Source: Enoplolaimus lenunculus
Lineage: Eukaryota > Nematoda > Enoplea > Enoplida > Thoracostomopsidae
Direction of reading: 5' to 3'
DNA length: 64,000 bases
Assembly (NCBI GenBank): GCA_030248215.1
Contig: JASANG010000291.1
Location: forward strand, 1 to 64,000
Positions 1-10,759 of the stretch are shown here, piece by piece. How positions within the stretch are numbered: the stretch's first letter is position 1; every line of letters begins with the position of its first letter. Made by a program: the position numbers and the translations under genes. Below the pieces are notes generated by a model, which was given only the letters and a program-made list of their open reading frames with translations, searched no databases and was not told the origin of the DNA.

Positions 1-3000
1 ATTGCTACTCAGAATGGAATTTAACCTAAGCTTAATGTGAGTGAGACTCCGTACTGTAGGCACAGGTATGTTTCATCGCAACTGAAAATTTGCTCAACAA
101 CAGCGTTTGTTGCGTAGATCCTTGAATCCTCAGGCGCTATATACTCACCTTGAGCTAATTTGAATAAATGTTTTTACGCCCAACAATCTGCAAGCGTTCC
201 GTCTGACAGCCAGCGGCCTACTATCAGCCTGTATGCAGCCAAATCTGGATCGCATTGTTTGCGCAGTTCGTTCAGGGTCTTTATAGTAACCGAGCATTAC
301 GTTTGCTCCTCGCATACATACTTCACCCTGGAAATAATCAGAACAACGATAAAAGTGGGACCACATTAGTGACCCCGGCAGGGAGCAATGGGAGTTTTAC
401 CGGAAACGGAACATCGAAATAGAAAAATGAAAAATACATGCCAAAAGAAAAATTCTTTTAATTTGCTTTTTTTTGACAAATATACTGGAGAAATAGCGCT
501 AGTTGCAGATCAGTATTAGTTTATCTGCTGTATTTTCGATTTTCATAATCCACGGAAGAAATATACCTTCGACGGTTTATTATCGGAGATTGTTAAAACT
601 CATTAATTATCGTGAAATCTATTTAATTTTTATTACCACTTTTCGAGTATTAATCTAGCCATCTGAAAATTAAATACCGGAATTTTTGAATTTCTGGTAA
701 AAATTTAACGAAACCGGAAAGGTGAAAAAATACAAGAACCGGGATTCCGGTTGCAGCCTGGTGACCGGATACTAGGCTTTAGTTTAATATCTTCCAGAAA
801 CTACGGCGATACTTCGTCTAGTGCACAGTATTGAGATGTTATATTGGTTTAACATTCGGTTCCGATTCCTATATTTTTCAGGTATTTGCCGAAAAATTTC
901 CGACCCCACCATGGTTTATTATTAGCTATAGAATTCCGCCAGACTCCTCGCAAAAATTACCCATTCCTAATCCTGCATTCAAAGACTCAGGGACCCGAAA
1001 ATTTTTCAAGCCACTTTTTCTAGTTTTCTAAAATTAGCGAATACATTTACTTCAAACACCGAGTCCTGTTTTGTCACATGCCAAAAATTCCAATTCCTGT
1101 TCCGGAAGTCAGTTCCTGTACGAACCCTGACCAGCGGATTTCTGGTAACCGTATTTTTAAATTGCGCGTTGCATATCAACTATCAGTTCGTGATAACTCT
1201 TGTAACTTTCAATCAAAGCATGGAACGATAAAGTTAAGACATTAGCACTTTTCTTGGATTTTGTTTTTGTTTGTCCCACTTGTGCGGAAAAATTTCCAGG
1301 TCGACTGCTGAAGTGGTGCACTAGTTTGAAACCTGATTAGTAAAACAGGCAATTAGCGCTACACATAGTTGCAAATCAAGCTAAACATATCTAATTTAGC
1401 ACCGAGTCCCGTATAGTTAGCAATGCCAAATGTTCCTATCGGAACCGGAATGGCAGCTGTGCTCTGACCCTGGCAAACACGTGGTCTTTTTGCGTTGAGA
1501 TTTTAAACAATTTTCCCATTCCATTTCTTTTTACTTTCTGTTCTCACAATACCATCAGTAACAAACTTGGGGTTGACTTCTACCCTAAAGTTACTAACCT
1601 CATCATTTTCAGCTAAATATCCCATTTCTGGCACACTATCCAACTTGATTTGACAATACCGCACCGGCCGCCCGACATGACCTGCATTTAGTTTCTGTGG
1701 CAACGACAACGTAGCACCTAAACACGATTCAGTGGATCCATAACCTTCAGAAATTGGGCAGCCAAACGCAGCGCGGCACAACTGGAGAATGTCGGCACAA
1801 ATCGGCGCCGCACCCGAAGTCATAATTAACACTTGGCCACCAAATGCTGCTTGGACCTAAGATTAGCAAAGTTTAGTATATCCATATGGCAGGGTGCAAC
1901 CGGAATTCCGGTTCCGGTTGCCGGCATTTTTTCACCCTTCCGGTTCCGGTTCCGGTAAATTTTTACCGGATTTGAAAAATTCCGGTATTATATTTTGGCC
2001 GTTTTCTTAACTTTGCTAATTTTTAAGAATCTCTTTTGAAAGCCACTTGTACTCGAATATAAGCCATTGATGGTGGATTTCACTTCAGTCGATGATGAAA
2101 ATGTAAAATACAACAAATAAAATAAAACCTATGTTCGACTAAGGTTATTTCACAAATAATAGAGCAAAAAATAAGATTAAAATGAAATTTTTGGTGAAAT
2201 GCATTTTTCATTTTCCGGTTCCGGTTCCGGTTCCGGTAAAATTTTCAAATTCCGGTTCCGGTTCCGGTAAATTGTAATTCCGGTTGCACCCTGCCATATG
2301 ATAGATGCATCTAACAGCATTTTGATGGAAAAATAGCAACAATAGGAGCATTTTCGAAAGAAGGGTCGCAGCAGGTGCGACATAATTTCCGGTTCCCGTT
2401 CCTATATCCGGTAAACCTGTACCGGTTGCATCCTGAAGGTGCGTTAGTCGGATTAGAAAACCATTGGACATTGTTGCCGTTTAGTGTAGGAATAAGAAAA
2501 GACGACCAAGGATGGTGAGGATTGATGCAGTGCAAGAAGGTCACGAAGATGTTTGGATGCAAAAAAGAGATGACGTATAAAATGAAACAGCATAGAGAAG
2601 AGAAATACATCATAAGCATTGTCGGTGTTTCAACGCATAAACACGAAAAGTAAAATAACAACAAAACAAAAATATAAAAAGTGATGTAAACAATCCAACC
2701 TTTCTGTCTCCCATAGTATTCGGTCCGGTACTCTCCTCGGCTAAGATTTGTTCGAGCTTGGCTGCGTCCTTTTCGCGCTATTTGCATTCGACCTTTAGCT
2801 TTCAGTGCGTGACCATATTGTAGACCGATTCAACACACAGCCTGTCGGACGAATCCAGCCTGTAGCGCTTGCATATCGTTTTGTAACGTTTGACTCGTCC
2901 ACCTGTAGACAATAAAATAATAATGACGTCACTGCGAGTCGTTTTTCACGTTCCAGAAGTGTGCTGGCACATGTGTCCAAAATCTAACTTACATAATGTG

Positions 3001-3005
3001 CGGGG
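1..3005 (-). pseudogene. Inverted partial copy of the ACSL gene (left arm of a large inverted repeat)
   Basis: Read on the minus strand, this segment matches about 4838-7886 of the plus strand: the 5' part of the last ACSL exon (145-366), intron MITEs (about 370-765 and 1895-2300), the exon encoding the TSGAAPI/EGYGSTES region (about 1600-1855) and the exon with the RVLNR-like region (about 2700-2905). Exons and introns keep the same order and the same MITE insertions, so this is a DNA-level copy, not a retrocopy. The TSGAAPI exon differs from the plus-strand exon by five substitutions and no indel in about 258 bases. Four are amino-acid changing (S to C, V to I, S to L, P to R). Agreement is much worse near base 1, with several indels. 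The copy lacks the AMP-binding-loop exon, so it cannot encode an enzyme. It is either a real young duplication decaying neutrally or a fold-back read at a contig end. Confidence 0.85.
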
Positions 3006-3795
3006 AACAAACCTACGAAACAAACAACCAGGCAAAAACAAAAAAAAACGAAACGGAGGCTCAAACAAAATCCAAAAACAACACAAAAAAAAAAAAAAAA
3101 ACACCCAACATACCTCAGTATCCAAAATCCATATGGTGCGTGCACACACTGTCCATAATACGCCAAACAAAACAAAAAAAAACCACAAAAAAATCCTTCA
3201 GCCCACACCAACCAACATCCACCAACACACACCAGCGCGCCACAAACAAAACACACACACAACCCGCGCCCCCCAAAAAACAACCACACAAAAAAAACAC
3301 CAACACGCTCCGCCCCACATCCAAAAACAACAACCCACACACCAAACCACCACATCAAAAAACAAAAACAAAAACAACCACCAGGCCAACAACAACCAAC
3401 AACAAACCCCAAAAAAAAACAAAGACCACAAACAACAAAAAAACCAAAAGCACATCCACAACCCCAAACCCCAACCCCAAAACCCCAAAGAAAAAAACAG
3501 AAAAAATCCTCCTCAAAAACCACAAAAAACAAAAAAAAAAAAAAACAACAAAAAAAAAATCAAAACAACAAACAACCAAACCACCACAAAAAACACCCCA
3601 CAACCCACCAAAACCCAAGCACCCACACACCAAACCCACAAACAAAAAAAACCACAACAAAACCACCCCAAAAAAAAACACCCCCAACAAAAAAAAACAC
3701 GAAACCCCCCCCAAAACAACAAAAAACAAACAAAACCAAAAAAAAAAAAAAACACAAACAAAAAACCAAAAAACAAAAAAAAAACAAAAAACAAA
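3006..3795. repeat. Strand-asymmetric A/C-only low-complexity segment at the inverted-repeat hinge
   Basis: For about 790 bases the plus strand is nearly free of G and T, as an irregular mix of AAAC, CCA and CAA words with no fixed period. All reading frames are therefore open for long distances on both strands, giving Lys/Asn/Thr/Pro/Gln-rich or Phe/Val/Leu/Gly-rich translations that mean nothing. It sits where the left arm would be expected to continue as the reverse complement of the ACSL exon region 3800-4837. That placement suggests a low-quality read segment at a fold-back turn. A genuine polypurine/pyrimidine-like or microsatellite tract is the alternative. Confidence 0.85.
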
Positions 3796-4030
3796 CACAT
3801 TTGAGCAAAATATTTTTTCGCTCCCAAGAAGACGGACGACATAATGACGTTTTAAAATTTAATTTTTCTACAGCTCAAATTTGCATGCGGAATGATCATG
3901 AAAATGTTATCAGACGCTGCTCAAATATGTTTGTCGAAAGGTTTACAAATCTGAGAGGTTTTGGCCGAACGCCGTTGAGGAGTTAGTGGAAATGATGCTA
4001 ATACGTACGTTTATGGTTTACGTTTTTCAG
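3796..4030 (+). other. Unassigned segment upstream of the first clear ACSL exon; possible degraded exon
   Basis: An acceptor-like TTTTTCTACAG ends at 3873 and a GTACGT donor-like site lies near 4005. The translation between them includes NVIRRCSNM and a Gly/Phe-rich stretch that loosely recall the exon before the FVGI motif of ACSL enzymes. It meets an in-frame stop before the donor. Quality here may be poor because it borders the A/C tract. The acceptor for the next exon, TTTTTCAG, ends at 4030. I do not count this as coding. Confidence 0.25.
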
Positions 4031-7000
4031 GTCAGTCGACATTCGTTGGCATCTATTCAATAAATCGTCCCGAATACGATATTTCACTACTGGCGACCAG
4101 TTTCTACTCAATGATTTTGGTACCAATTTACGATACTCTTGGCCCTGACGTGGTCTCGTACATTATCAATCATTGCCAGCTTCCAATTGTTATTTGTGAT
4201 ACGACAGATCGTGCACGCCGACTCATTGACGCTAAAGCAGCTGGCAATGCGCCAACGTTGAAAAAAATTGTTCTTATGAATAACAACAACAACAACAACG
4301 ATGGCGACGTCATTTCAGAACAACTTGAGTCTACAGCTAATTTCAGTGGTGTTCACGTGGTTGCGTTTGATGATTATTTAAGCGAGGGGGCACGAGCGTC
4401 TCATGACCCAGTGCCTCCGCATCCGGATGATTTGTTTTTGATTTCGTACACGTCAGGTACCACAGGCGCGCCTAAAGGTGTAATGTTGAGTCATCGGAAT
4501 ATCGTTTGCCAGATTAGTTCAATGCAGTGGGCGACAATGAACGGATTTTCACCTGCGACCATTGCTGATGTCGGTCCATTTTTTTCGTATTTGCCTTTGG
4601 CGCATAATTATGGACAGTGTGTGCACGCCGCGTGCTTCAGTATGGGATTCAAAATTGGATACTCGACAGGTATGTTGAGGGTGTTTTTTGTGGTGTGTTT
4701 TGGTATCCGTTTGCAACCTGTCGTTTTAGATATTTATGGATATATTGATGTAAAATGTACCACGTTATACGTATTATATATTATATTTGTTATTTTGCAC
4801 CTGGTCAAATGTTTCAGTTATAGTTGTGCCGCTGGTTTGTTCACACATTATGTAACTTAATTTTGGACACATGTGCCAGCACACTTCTGGAACGTGAAAA
4901 CTCACTGCAGTGACGTCATTATTATTTTATTGTCTTACAGGTGACATCAAACGTTTACAAAACGATATGCAAGCGCTACAGCCTGGATTCGTTCCGACAG
5001 TGCCTCGTGTGTTGAATCGGGTCTACAATATGGTTCACGCTGGACTCAAAGCTAAAGGTCCAATTGCAAATATGCTGTTTCGAAAAGGTTACGCAGCGAA
5101 GCTCGAACAGATCAGCCGAGGAGAGTACCGGACCGATACTATTTGGGATTTTTTGATTTTCAGAAAGGTTGGATTGTTTACATCACTTTTTATATTTTTG
5201 TTTTGTTGTTATTTTACTTTTCGTGTTTATGCGTTGAAACACCGGCAATGCTTATGATGTACCTCTCTTCTCTATGCTGTTTCATTTTATACGTCATCTC
5301 TTTTTGCATCCAAACATCTTCGTGACCTTCTTGCACTGCATCAATCCTCACCATCCTTGGTCGTCTTTTCTTATTCCTACACTAAACGGCAACAATGTCC
5401 AATGGTTTTCTAATCCCGACTAAACGCACCTTCAGGATGCAACCGGTACAGGTTTACCAGATATAGGAACGGGAACCGGAAATTATGTCGCACCTGCTGC
5501 GACCCTTCTTTCGAAATGCTCATATTGTTGCTATTTCTAATCAAAATGCTGTTAGATGCATCTATCATATGGCAGGGTGCAACCGGAATTACAATTTACC
5601 GGAACCGGAACCGGAATTTGAAAATTTTACCGGAACCGGAACCGGAACCGGAAAATGAAAAATGCATTTCACCAAAAATTTCATTTTAATCTTATTTTTT
5701 GCTCTATTATTTGTGAAATAACCTTAGTCGAACATAGGTTTTATTTTATTTGTTGTATTTTACATTTTCATCATCGACTGAAGTGAAATCCACCATCAAT
5801 GGCTTATATTCGGAGTACAAGTGGCTTTCAAAAGAGATTCTTAAAAATTAGCAAAGTTAAGAAAACGGCCAAAATATAATACCGGAATTTTTAAATCCGG
5901 TAAAAATTTACCGGAACCGGAACCGGAAGGTGAAAAAATGCCGGAACCGGAACCGGAATTCCGGTTGCACCCTGCCATATGGATATACTAAACTTTGCTA
6001 ATTTTAGGTCCAAGCAGCATTTGGTGGCCAAGTATTAATTATGACTTCGGGTGCGGCGCCGATTTCTGCCGACGTTCTCCAGTTGTGCCGCGCTGCGTTT
6101 GGCTGCCCAATTTCTGAAGGTTATGGATCCACTGAATCGTGTTCAGGTGCTACGTTGTCGTTGCCACAGAAACTAAATGCAGGTCATGTCGGGCGGCCGG
6201 TGCCGTATTGTCAAATCAAGTTGGATAGTGTGCCAGAAATGGGATATTTAGCTGAAAATGATGAGGTTAGTAACTTTAGGGTAGAAGTCAACCCCAAGTT
6301 TGTTACTGATGGTATTGTGAGAACAGAAAATAAAAAGAAATGGAATGGGAAAATTGTTTAAAATCTCAACGCAAAAAGACCACGTGTTTGCCAGGGTCAG
6401 AGCACAGCTGCCATTCCGGTTCCGATAGGAACATTGGGCATTGCTAACTATACGGACTCGGTGCTAAATTAGATATGTTTAGCTTGATTTGCAACTATGT
6501 GTAGCGCTAATTGCCTGTTTAATGATCAGGTTTCAAACTAGTGCACCACTTCAGCAGTCGATCTTAAACTCTGCTCACAAGTGGGACAAACAAAAACAAA
6601 ATCCAAGAAAAGTGCTAATGTTCTAACTTTATCGTTCCATGCTTTGATTGAAAGTTACAAGAGTTATCACGAACTGATAGTTGATATGCAACGCGCAATT
6701 TAAAAATACGGTTACAGAAATCCGCTTGTCAGGGTTCGTACAGGAACTGAGTTTTACCGGAACAGGAATTGAATTTTTTGGCATGAACGTAAACAGGACT
6801 CGGAATTTGAAATAAATGTATTCGCGGAATTTTAGAAAACTAGAAAAAGTGGCTTGAAAAATTTTCGGTTCCTGAGTCTTTGAATGCAGGATTAGGAATG
6901 TAATTTTTGCAGGAAGTCTGGCGGAACCCTATCGCTAATAATAAACCATGGTGGGGCCGGAAAATATTTCGGCAAATACCTGAAAAAATATAGGAATCGG

Positions 7001-8145
7001 AACCGAATGTTAAACCAATATAACATCTCAATACTGTGCACTAGACGAAGTATCGCCTAGTTTCTGGAAGATATTAAACTAAAGCCTAGTATCCGGTCAC
7101 CAGGGTGCAACCGGAATCCCGGTTCTTGTATTTTTTCACCTTCCGGTTCCGTTAAATTTTTACCAGAATTCAAAATTCCGGTATTTAATTTTGATCGGTG
7201 GAAATTAAGATATTTTACTGAAAAGTGGTAATAAAAATTAAATAGATTTCACTAATATAGTACGTAAACCTTGACAATCGCCGATAATAAACCGTCGAAG
7301 GTATATTTCTCTTCCGTGGATTATGAAAATCCAAAATACAGCAGATAAACTGAATACCTATCTGCAACTAGCGCTATTTCTCCAATAATATTGCCAAAAA
7401 GCAAATTAAAAGAATTTTTCTTTGGCATGTATTTTTCATTTTCTATTTCGTGTTCCGTTTCCGGTAAAATTCCGATTGCTCCCTGCCGGTCACTAATGTG
7501 GTCCACTCTTATCGTTGTTCTGATTATTTCCAGGGTGAAGTATGTATTCGAGGAGCAAACGTAATGCTCGGTTACTATAAAGACCCTGAACGAACTGCGC
7601 AAACAATCGATCCAGAAGGTTGGCTGCATACAGGTGATATAGGCCGCTGGCTGTCAGACGGAACGCTTGCAATTGTTGACCGTAAAAAACATTTATTCAA
7701 ATTAGCTCAAGGTGAGTATATAGCGCCTGAGAAACTCGAAGGAGTCTACGCAACAAACGCTGTTGTTGAGCAAATTTTCGTCGATGGAAGGCCTTTAGAA
7801 CGGTTTACGATTGCACTTGTAGTACCTGTGCCTACAGTTTTGGAGTCACTAGCTCGTAAGCTTGGGCTCAAATTTCATTCTGGTAAAGAACACGAAGGTT
7901 TAGCGCAGTTATGCAGCAATGAGAGACTAACGAAGGCGGTACTTGATTCATTGGTGGAAACTGGCCGCGCAGCAAAATTAGCATCTTTTGAACAAATTCG
8001 CGCTGTTGCACTTGTGCCTGAGCTGTTTAGTGTTGATAATGGGCTGTTAACGGCGACTATGAAGCTGAAACGACCACAAGCGAGAGAGTATTTTAAGCTG
8101 GAGATTGATCGAATGTATGAAGCAATTAATAACGCTGATGGGTGA
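4031..8145 (+). CDS. ACSL: Long-chain fatty acyl-CoA synthetase, ACSL1/5/6 type (5' exons missing)
   Basis: Activates long-chain fatty acids to acyl-CoA through an acyl-AMP intermediate, usually at ER, mitochondrial outer membrane or peroxisome. Four exons join in frame: 4031-4669, 4941-5167, 6008-6265 and 7534-8145 (stop TGA 8143-8145), giving 577 residues. Visible motifs in order are FVGIYSINRPEY, YDTLG, the AMP/ATP-binding loop YTSGTTGAPKGVMLSHRN, PRVLNRVYN, TSGAAPI, EGYGSTES, GWLHTGDIGRW, and DRKKHLFKLAQGEYIAPEKL, which separates ACSL1/5/6 from ACSL3/4. A lysine lies in the C-terminal LLTATMKLKR stretch. A run of seven Asn near 4278 is unusual for the family. Human ACSL1 is 698 residues, so roughly 110-120 N-terminal residues, including any membrane anchor, are absent. 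Their place is taken by the A/C tract and inverted arm. Introns 2 and 3 carry hAT-like MITEs. The exon 3/4 and 4/5 donors are GTTGGA and GTTAGT; exon 4941 continues a split codon from exon 4031. Confidence 0.95.
5573..5974. mobile_element. Family D hAT-like MITE in ACSL intron 2
   Basis: 402-bp element starting CAGGGTGCAACCGGAATT and ending with its inverse. Subterminal CCGGAA/TTCCGG words are repeated many times. Flanked by TCATATGG and CCATATGG (8 bp, one mismatch), which with the CAGGG terminus fits hAT elements. Mirrored at about 1893-2294 in the left arm, so it predates the inverted duplication. Confidence 0.85.
7101..7485. mobile_element. Family D hAT-like MITE in ACSL intron 3
   Basis: 385-bp copy with CAGGGTGCAACCGGAAT at the left and a matching inverted right end. 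Exact 8-bp duplication CCGGTCAC at 7093-7100 and 7486-7493. It ends 48 bases before the last ACSL exon. Earlier in the same intron (about 6390-6800) lie worn fragments with related CAGGGT/TTCCGG words. Confidence 0.88.
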
Positions 8146-9440
8146 GGTCTGACTAAGGGTTGTCGCTATAATTTTTATAACGGCCTCCGTCCCCGTCACT
8201 CACCCTCACACGAATTGCTTGCGTACGATAAGGCGCGGTGACGGATGGCGGCGAACGTCAAGTATAAGCGACACCCTAATACTTTTGTATATGGCATGCC
8301 ATCCGGTGCCGTTTGTCACCATGTGTCATGGTGTGCAACGTCGTACGCGAATTACCTCCAGTGCCGTACGGCAATACACGTACGATGCTGCACAGTGTCG
8401 GACGGAGACAAGTGGCGTCGATCGACAAGTAATAGCGGCGCCCTTATGCTGCGGCTATACTTTTTGCTAATAGTGTTGATGCTGTTCAATGTTGCCACGT
8501 GCCCGTCCTTCACTGTAGAGCCATCGTCCGTGAACTCTGCCGTATACCAAATTCCAGCAGAAAAAAATCTTTTAGCATGGTGGGTATCGTAAACCTTAGA
8601 TCTTTATTGAACGAAAGCGATAAAGTAGATCCGAAAGCATTGTGTGTTTGTCACCCATCCCGTAAAAAGTCACTTGGTATACGCATGTTTTGTGGAGAAT
8701 GTATTATTTTTCTTTGTTTTATGTTTAATCGATAAATATGTGCACGTTATTATTTGGTAATTGTTGTAGAACTCGACCAAGTGTTCGAGAATTTAGTTGT
8801 TGTGATTACATTTTTGGTCAATCTGCACAATAAGATTGTGCATTTTTACTACGTTTAAGACTTTTGTACAATTATACTTGTAATGTTCAACACCTGTTTG
8901 CCGTCGTTCTGTGAAATTTATAGAGCAGTTCATTCAAAGCTGTGTCTTAATATGTCTTTTCGAAGAGGATGAAACTAAAATCGTCTGTGAAATTCGCGAA
9001 CGAATAATTGGTTATTTTCAAGCTTTTATCAGTAGAACTTGGGATGCTAGAAAAATGAACAAAATTTACTGAAATTTTTCAAACGAAAGTTTGAATGTTT
9101 TATTAATAAATTTAAAAAGTCGGAATGACTGCATATTTTTGATGAAAAAATATTAACACAATGTCGTATGTATCTTGTATGGCGGTAAGATTTTTGTAAT
9201 TTTCACTATCTGGTTTCGGTGTTAACATAATGTGATTGCATCGTAAACTACGGCGAATTGAAACAACAGTTTTCTGGATGAGTGTATTCGTTATTAAGTA
9301 TGTTCATATGCTTGCTTATGTGCGTAAAGTTTAAATATTTTTTACTTTTCTGCTGACACTCGTTCTGAGAATATCTAATTGTCCCATCTCATGGCTTTGC
9401 AACTGAATGGAGATTCCCTAGTGCTGGTGACATATCAAGT
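8146..9440. other. ACSL 3' flank; no second gene seen
   Basis: Begins with GC-richer sequence (about 8190-8430) built of degenerate GACGGCGCCGTCC-like words related to family M. It then becomes AT-rich with only short spurious reading frames. Possible polyadenylation signals are weak (for example AATAAATTT near 9105), and I cannot fix the 3' end of the ACSL transcript. Confidence 0.5.
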
Positions 9441-9668
9441 CAGGGTGCAACCGGAGCTGCGGTTCCAGTTTCAACATTGTTTCACCTTACGGTCCCGGTA
9501 AATTTTTTACCGGAATTATAAATATAATAGCAAAAATGAAAATTAAAATAAATTTTCCGGCGTCATGTATTTTTAAGTTTCCGAAGCCATATATTTCTAA
9601 TATTCCGGTTCCAGTAAATTTTTTCAAATTCCGGTTCCGGCAAATTATAATTCCAGTTGCGCCCTACA
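9441..9668. mobile_element. Family D hAT-like MITE, worn copy
   Basis: Starts CAGGGTGCAACCGGAG and ends TTCCAGTTGCGCCCT, with CCGGTTCCGG-like subterminal words. It is shorter than the intact copies and no clear target duplication remains. Confidence 0.7.
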
Positions 9669-9797
9669 TACCATCTGTTGTGTATTGTTGTTGTTTTTTT
9701 ACTTGTACACATATCAGCGTTATACGGTGCGAGTAACATGCATCAAAAAGTTTTGTTTAGTATTTTCTTTCATAAATGTAATTTGCGTTAATTACGT

Positions 9798-10094
9798 TTA
9801 AGCCCCTATTCATACGTGCAAGTTTTTCGTTCGTATTGGCGTGAATGACTGGCAACTCAATAAAGCACCCATCTCTATTGCATTCGCATCTATCAAACAA
9901 AAACGAACGCAGTATTACATACGTAGATGTTCACACGTGTTAAATAATTTCGTTCGTACTTCATATGTATTGTTTGTAGTGAATTATTTGCTTCTGGAAG
10001 TCGTATAAAACAGCTTGAAATCTAAACTTGCACATATCACAATTGCAGTTGCAACTTCTCGCTGCAAAAACTTGCACATATGAACAAGACTTAA
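9798..10094. mobile_element. Family E MITE, TTAA-flanked
   Basis: 297 bp including TTAA at each end. Termini are GCCCCTATTCATACGTGC and the inverse GCACATATGAACAAGAC. The inside is rich in TTGCAGCTGCAA-like words. TTAA duplication suggests mobilisation by a piggyBac- or Kolobok-type transposase. Confidence 0.8.
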
Positions 10095-10298
10095 CGGTGT
10101 GGTAATACTGTTAATTTGGTGTTAAAATATTGTACATTTTTGGTTTTTTTCATTGCAATATCAAGTAAGTTTGAAGTTGTAATTTTTTCAGCGAATTACT
10201 TGAAATATTTTTGGGTTTCATCTAAAAATCCAAGTGTACACCCGCAAGTTTGTTTGCTTGGCTTGCAATGATTATGAATGCCGGATCCGTCTTCCAGT

Positions 10299-10568
10299 TT
10301 AACCATTTCGCACTTGAATATTCACTATTATTTGCAAACACTTATTGGAAGCCAGGATTCGAATCGCAGCCTTACAGGTGGGAGGCGTTTACCATCACTA
10401 CTTAGCTATAGCTGATGAACGAACGAGTTCGAGTGGGCTCTCATAAGTCAGGTTGAGATTTTACACTGCGTATACGCGTAGTAATTGTCAAACGCTGCAT
10501 ATTGTATAAAGTTTATGTCTATATTGCTCTAAGATGCTCATAGTCGACTTAGTGTGAGAAGAGGTTAA
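10299..10568. mobile_element. Family P: 270-bp TTAA-flanked MITE with tRNA-like cassette, copy 1
   Basis: TTAA at 10299-10302 and 10565-10568, with inverted termini CCATTTCGCAC and GTGAGAAGAGG. Reverse-strand sequence near 10345-10415 resembles a tRNA: an A-box-like TAGCTAAGTAGTGATGG and a B-box-like GATTCGAATCC. It has exactly the same length as the copies at 24872 and 35167. Confidence 0.85.
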
Positions 10569-10576
10569 AACGGTTG

Positions 10577-10759
10577 GCCAATGTTACTTTTAGGGTCATA
10601 GCAGTGGATTAAGCGTATTCGTAAGCCTAAGCCTAAGCCTAAAAGTTGTAAAAGCGTATTCCTAAGACTAAGACTAAGCAAAAAATGTAGTCTAGAATGT
10701 AAGCCTACTCTCTTACAGACCTACCAGAAACTGGGACGGCTCTAAAACTAACATACGCC
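10577..10759. mobile_element. Family B MITE with TTAGGC-like core
   Basis: Starts GGCCAATGTTACTTTTAGGG and ends GACGGCTCTAAAACTAACAT. The core holds repeated CCTAAGCCTAAG (TTAGGC on the other strand). Flanks AAACGGTT and TCACGGTT agree at six of eight bases, so an 8-bp duplication is plausible. Confidence 0.78.

Noticed and set aside
2890-3844. Long open frames (up to about 300 codons) on both strands
   Set aside because: They exist only because the plus strand lacks G and T, so stop codons cannot form; translations are low-complexity and overlap in several frames.
8219-8735. Small frames just after the ACSL stop codon
   Set aside because: They overlap each other in different frames, cover GC-rich repeat words and show no domain; more likely 3' UTR or intergenic repeat.
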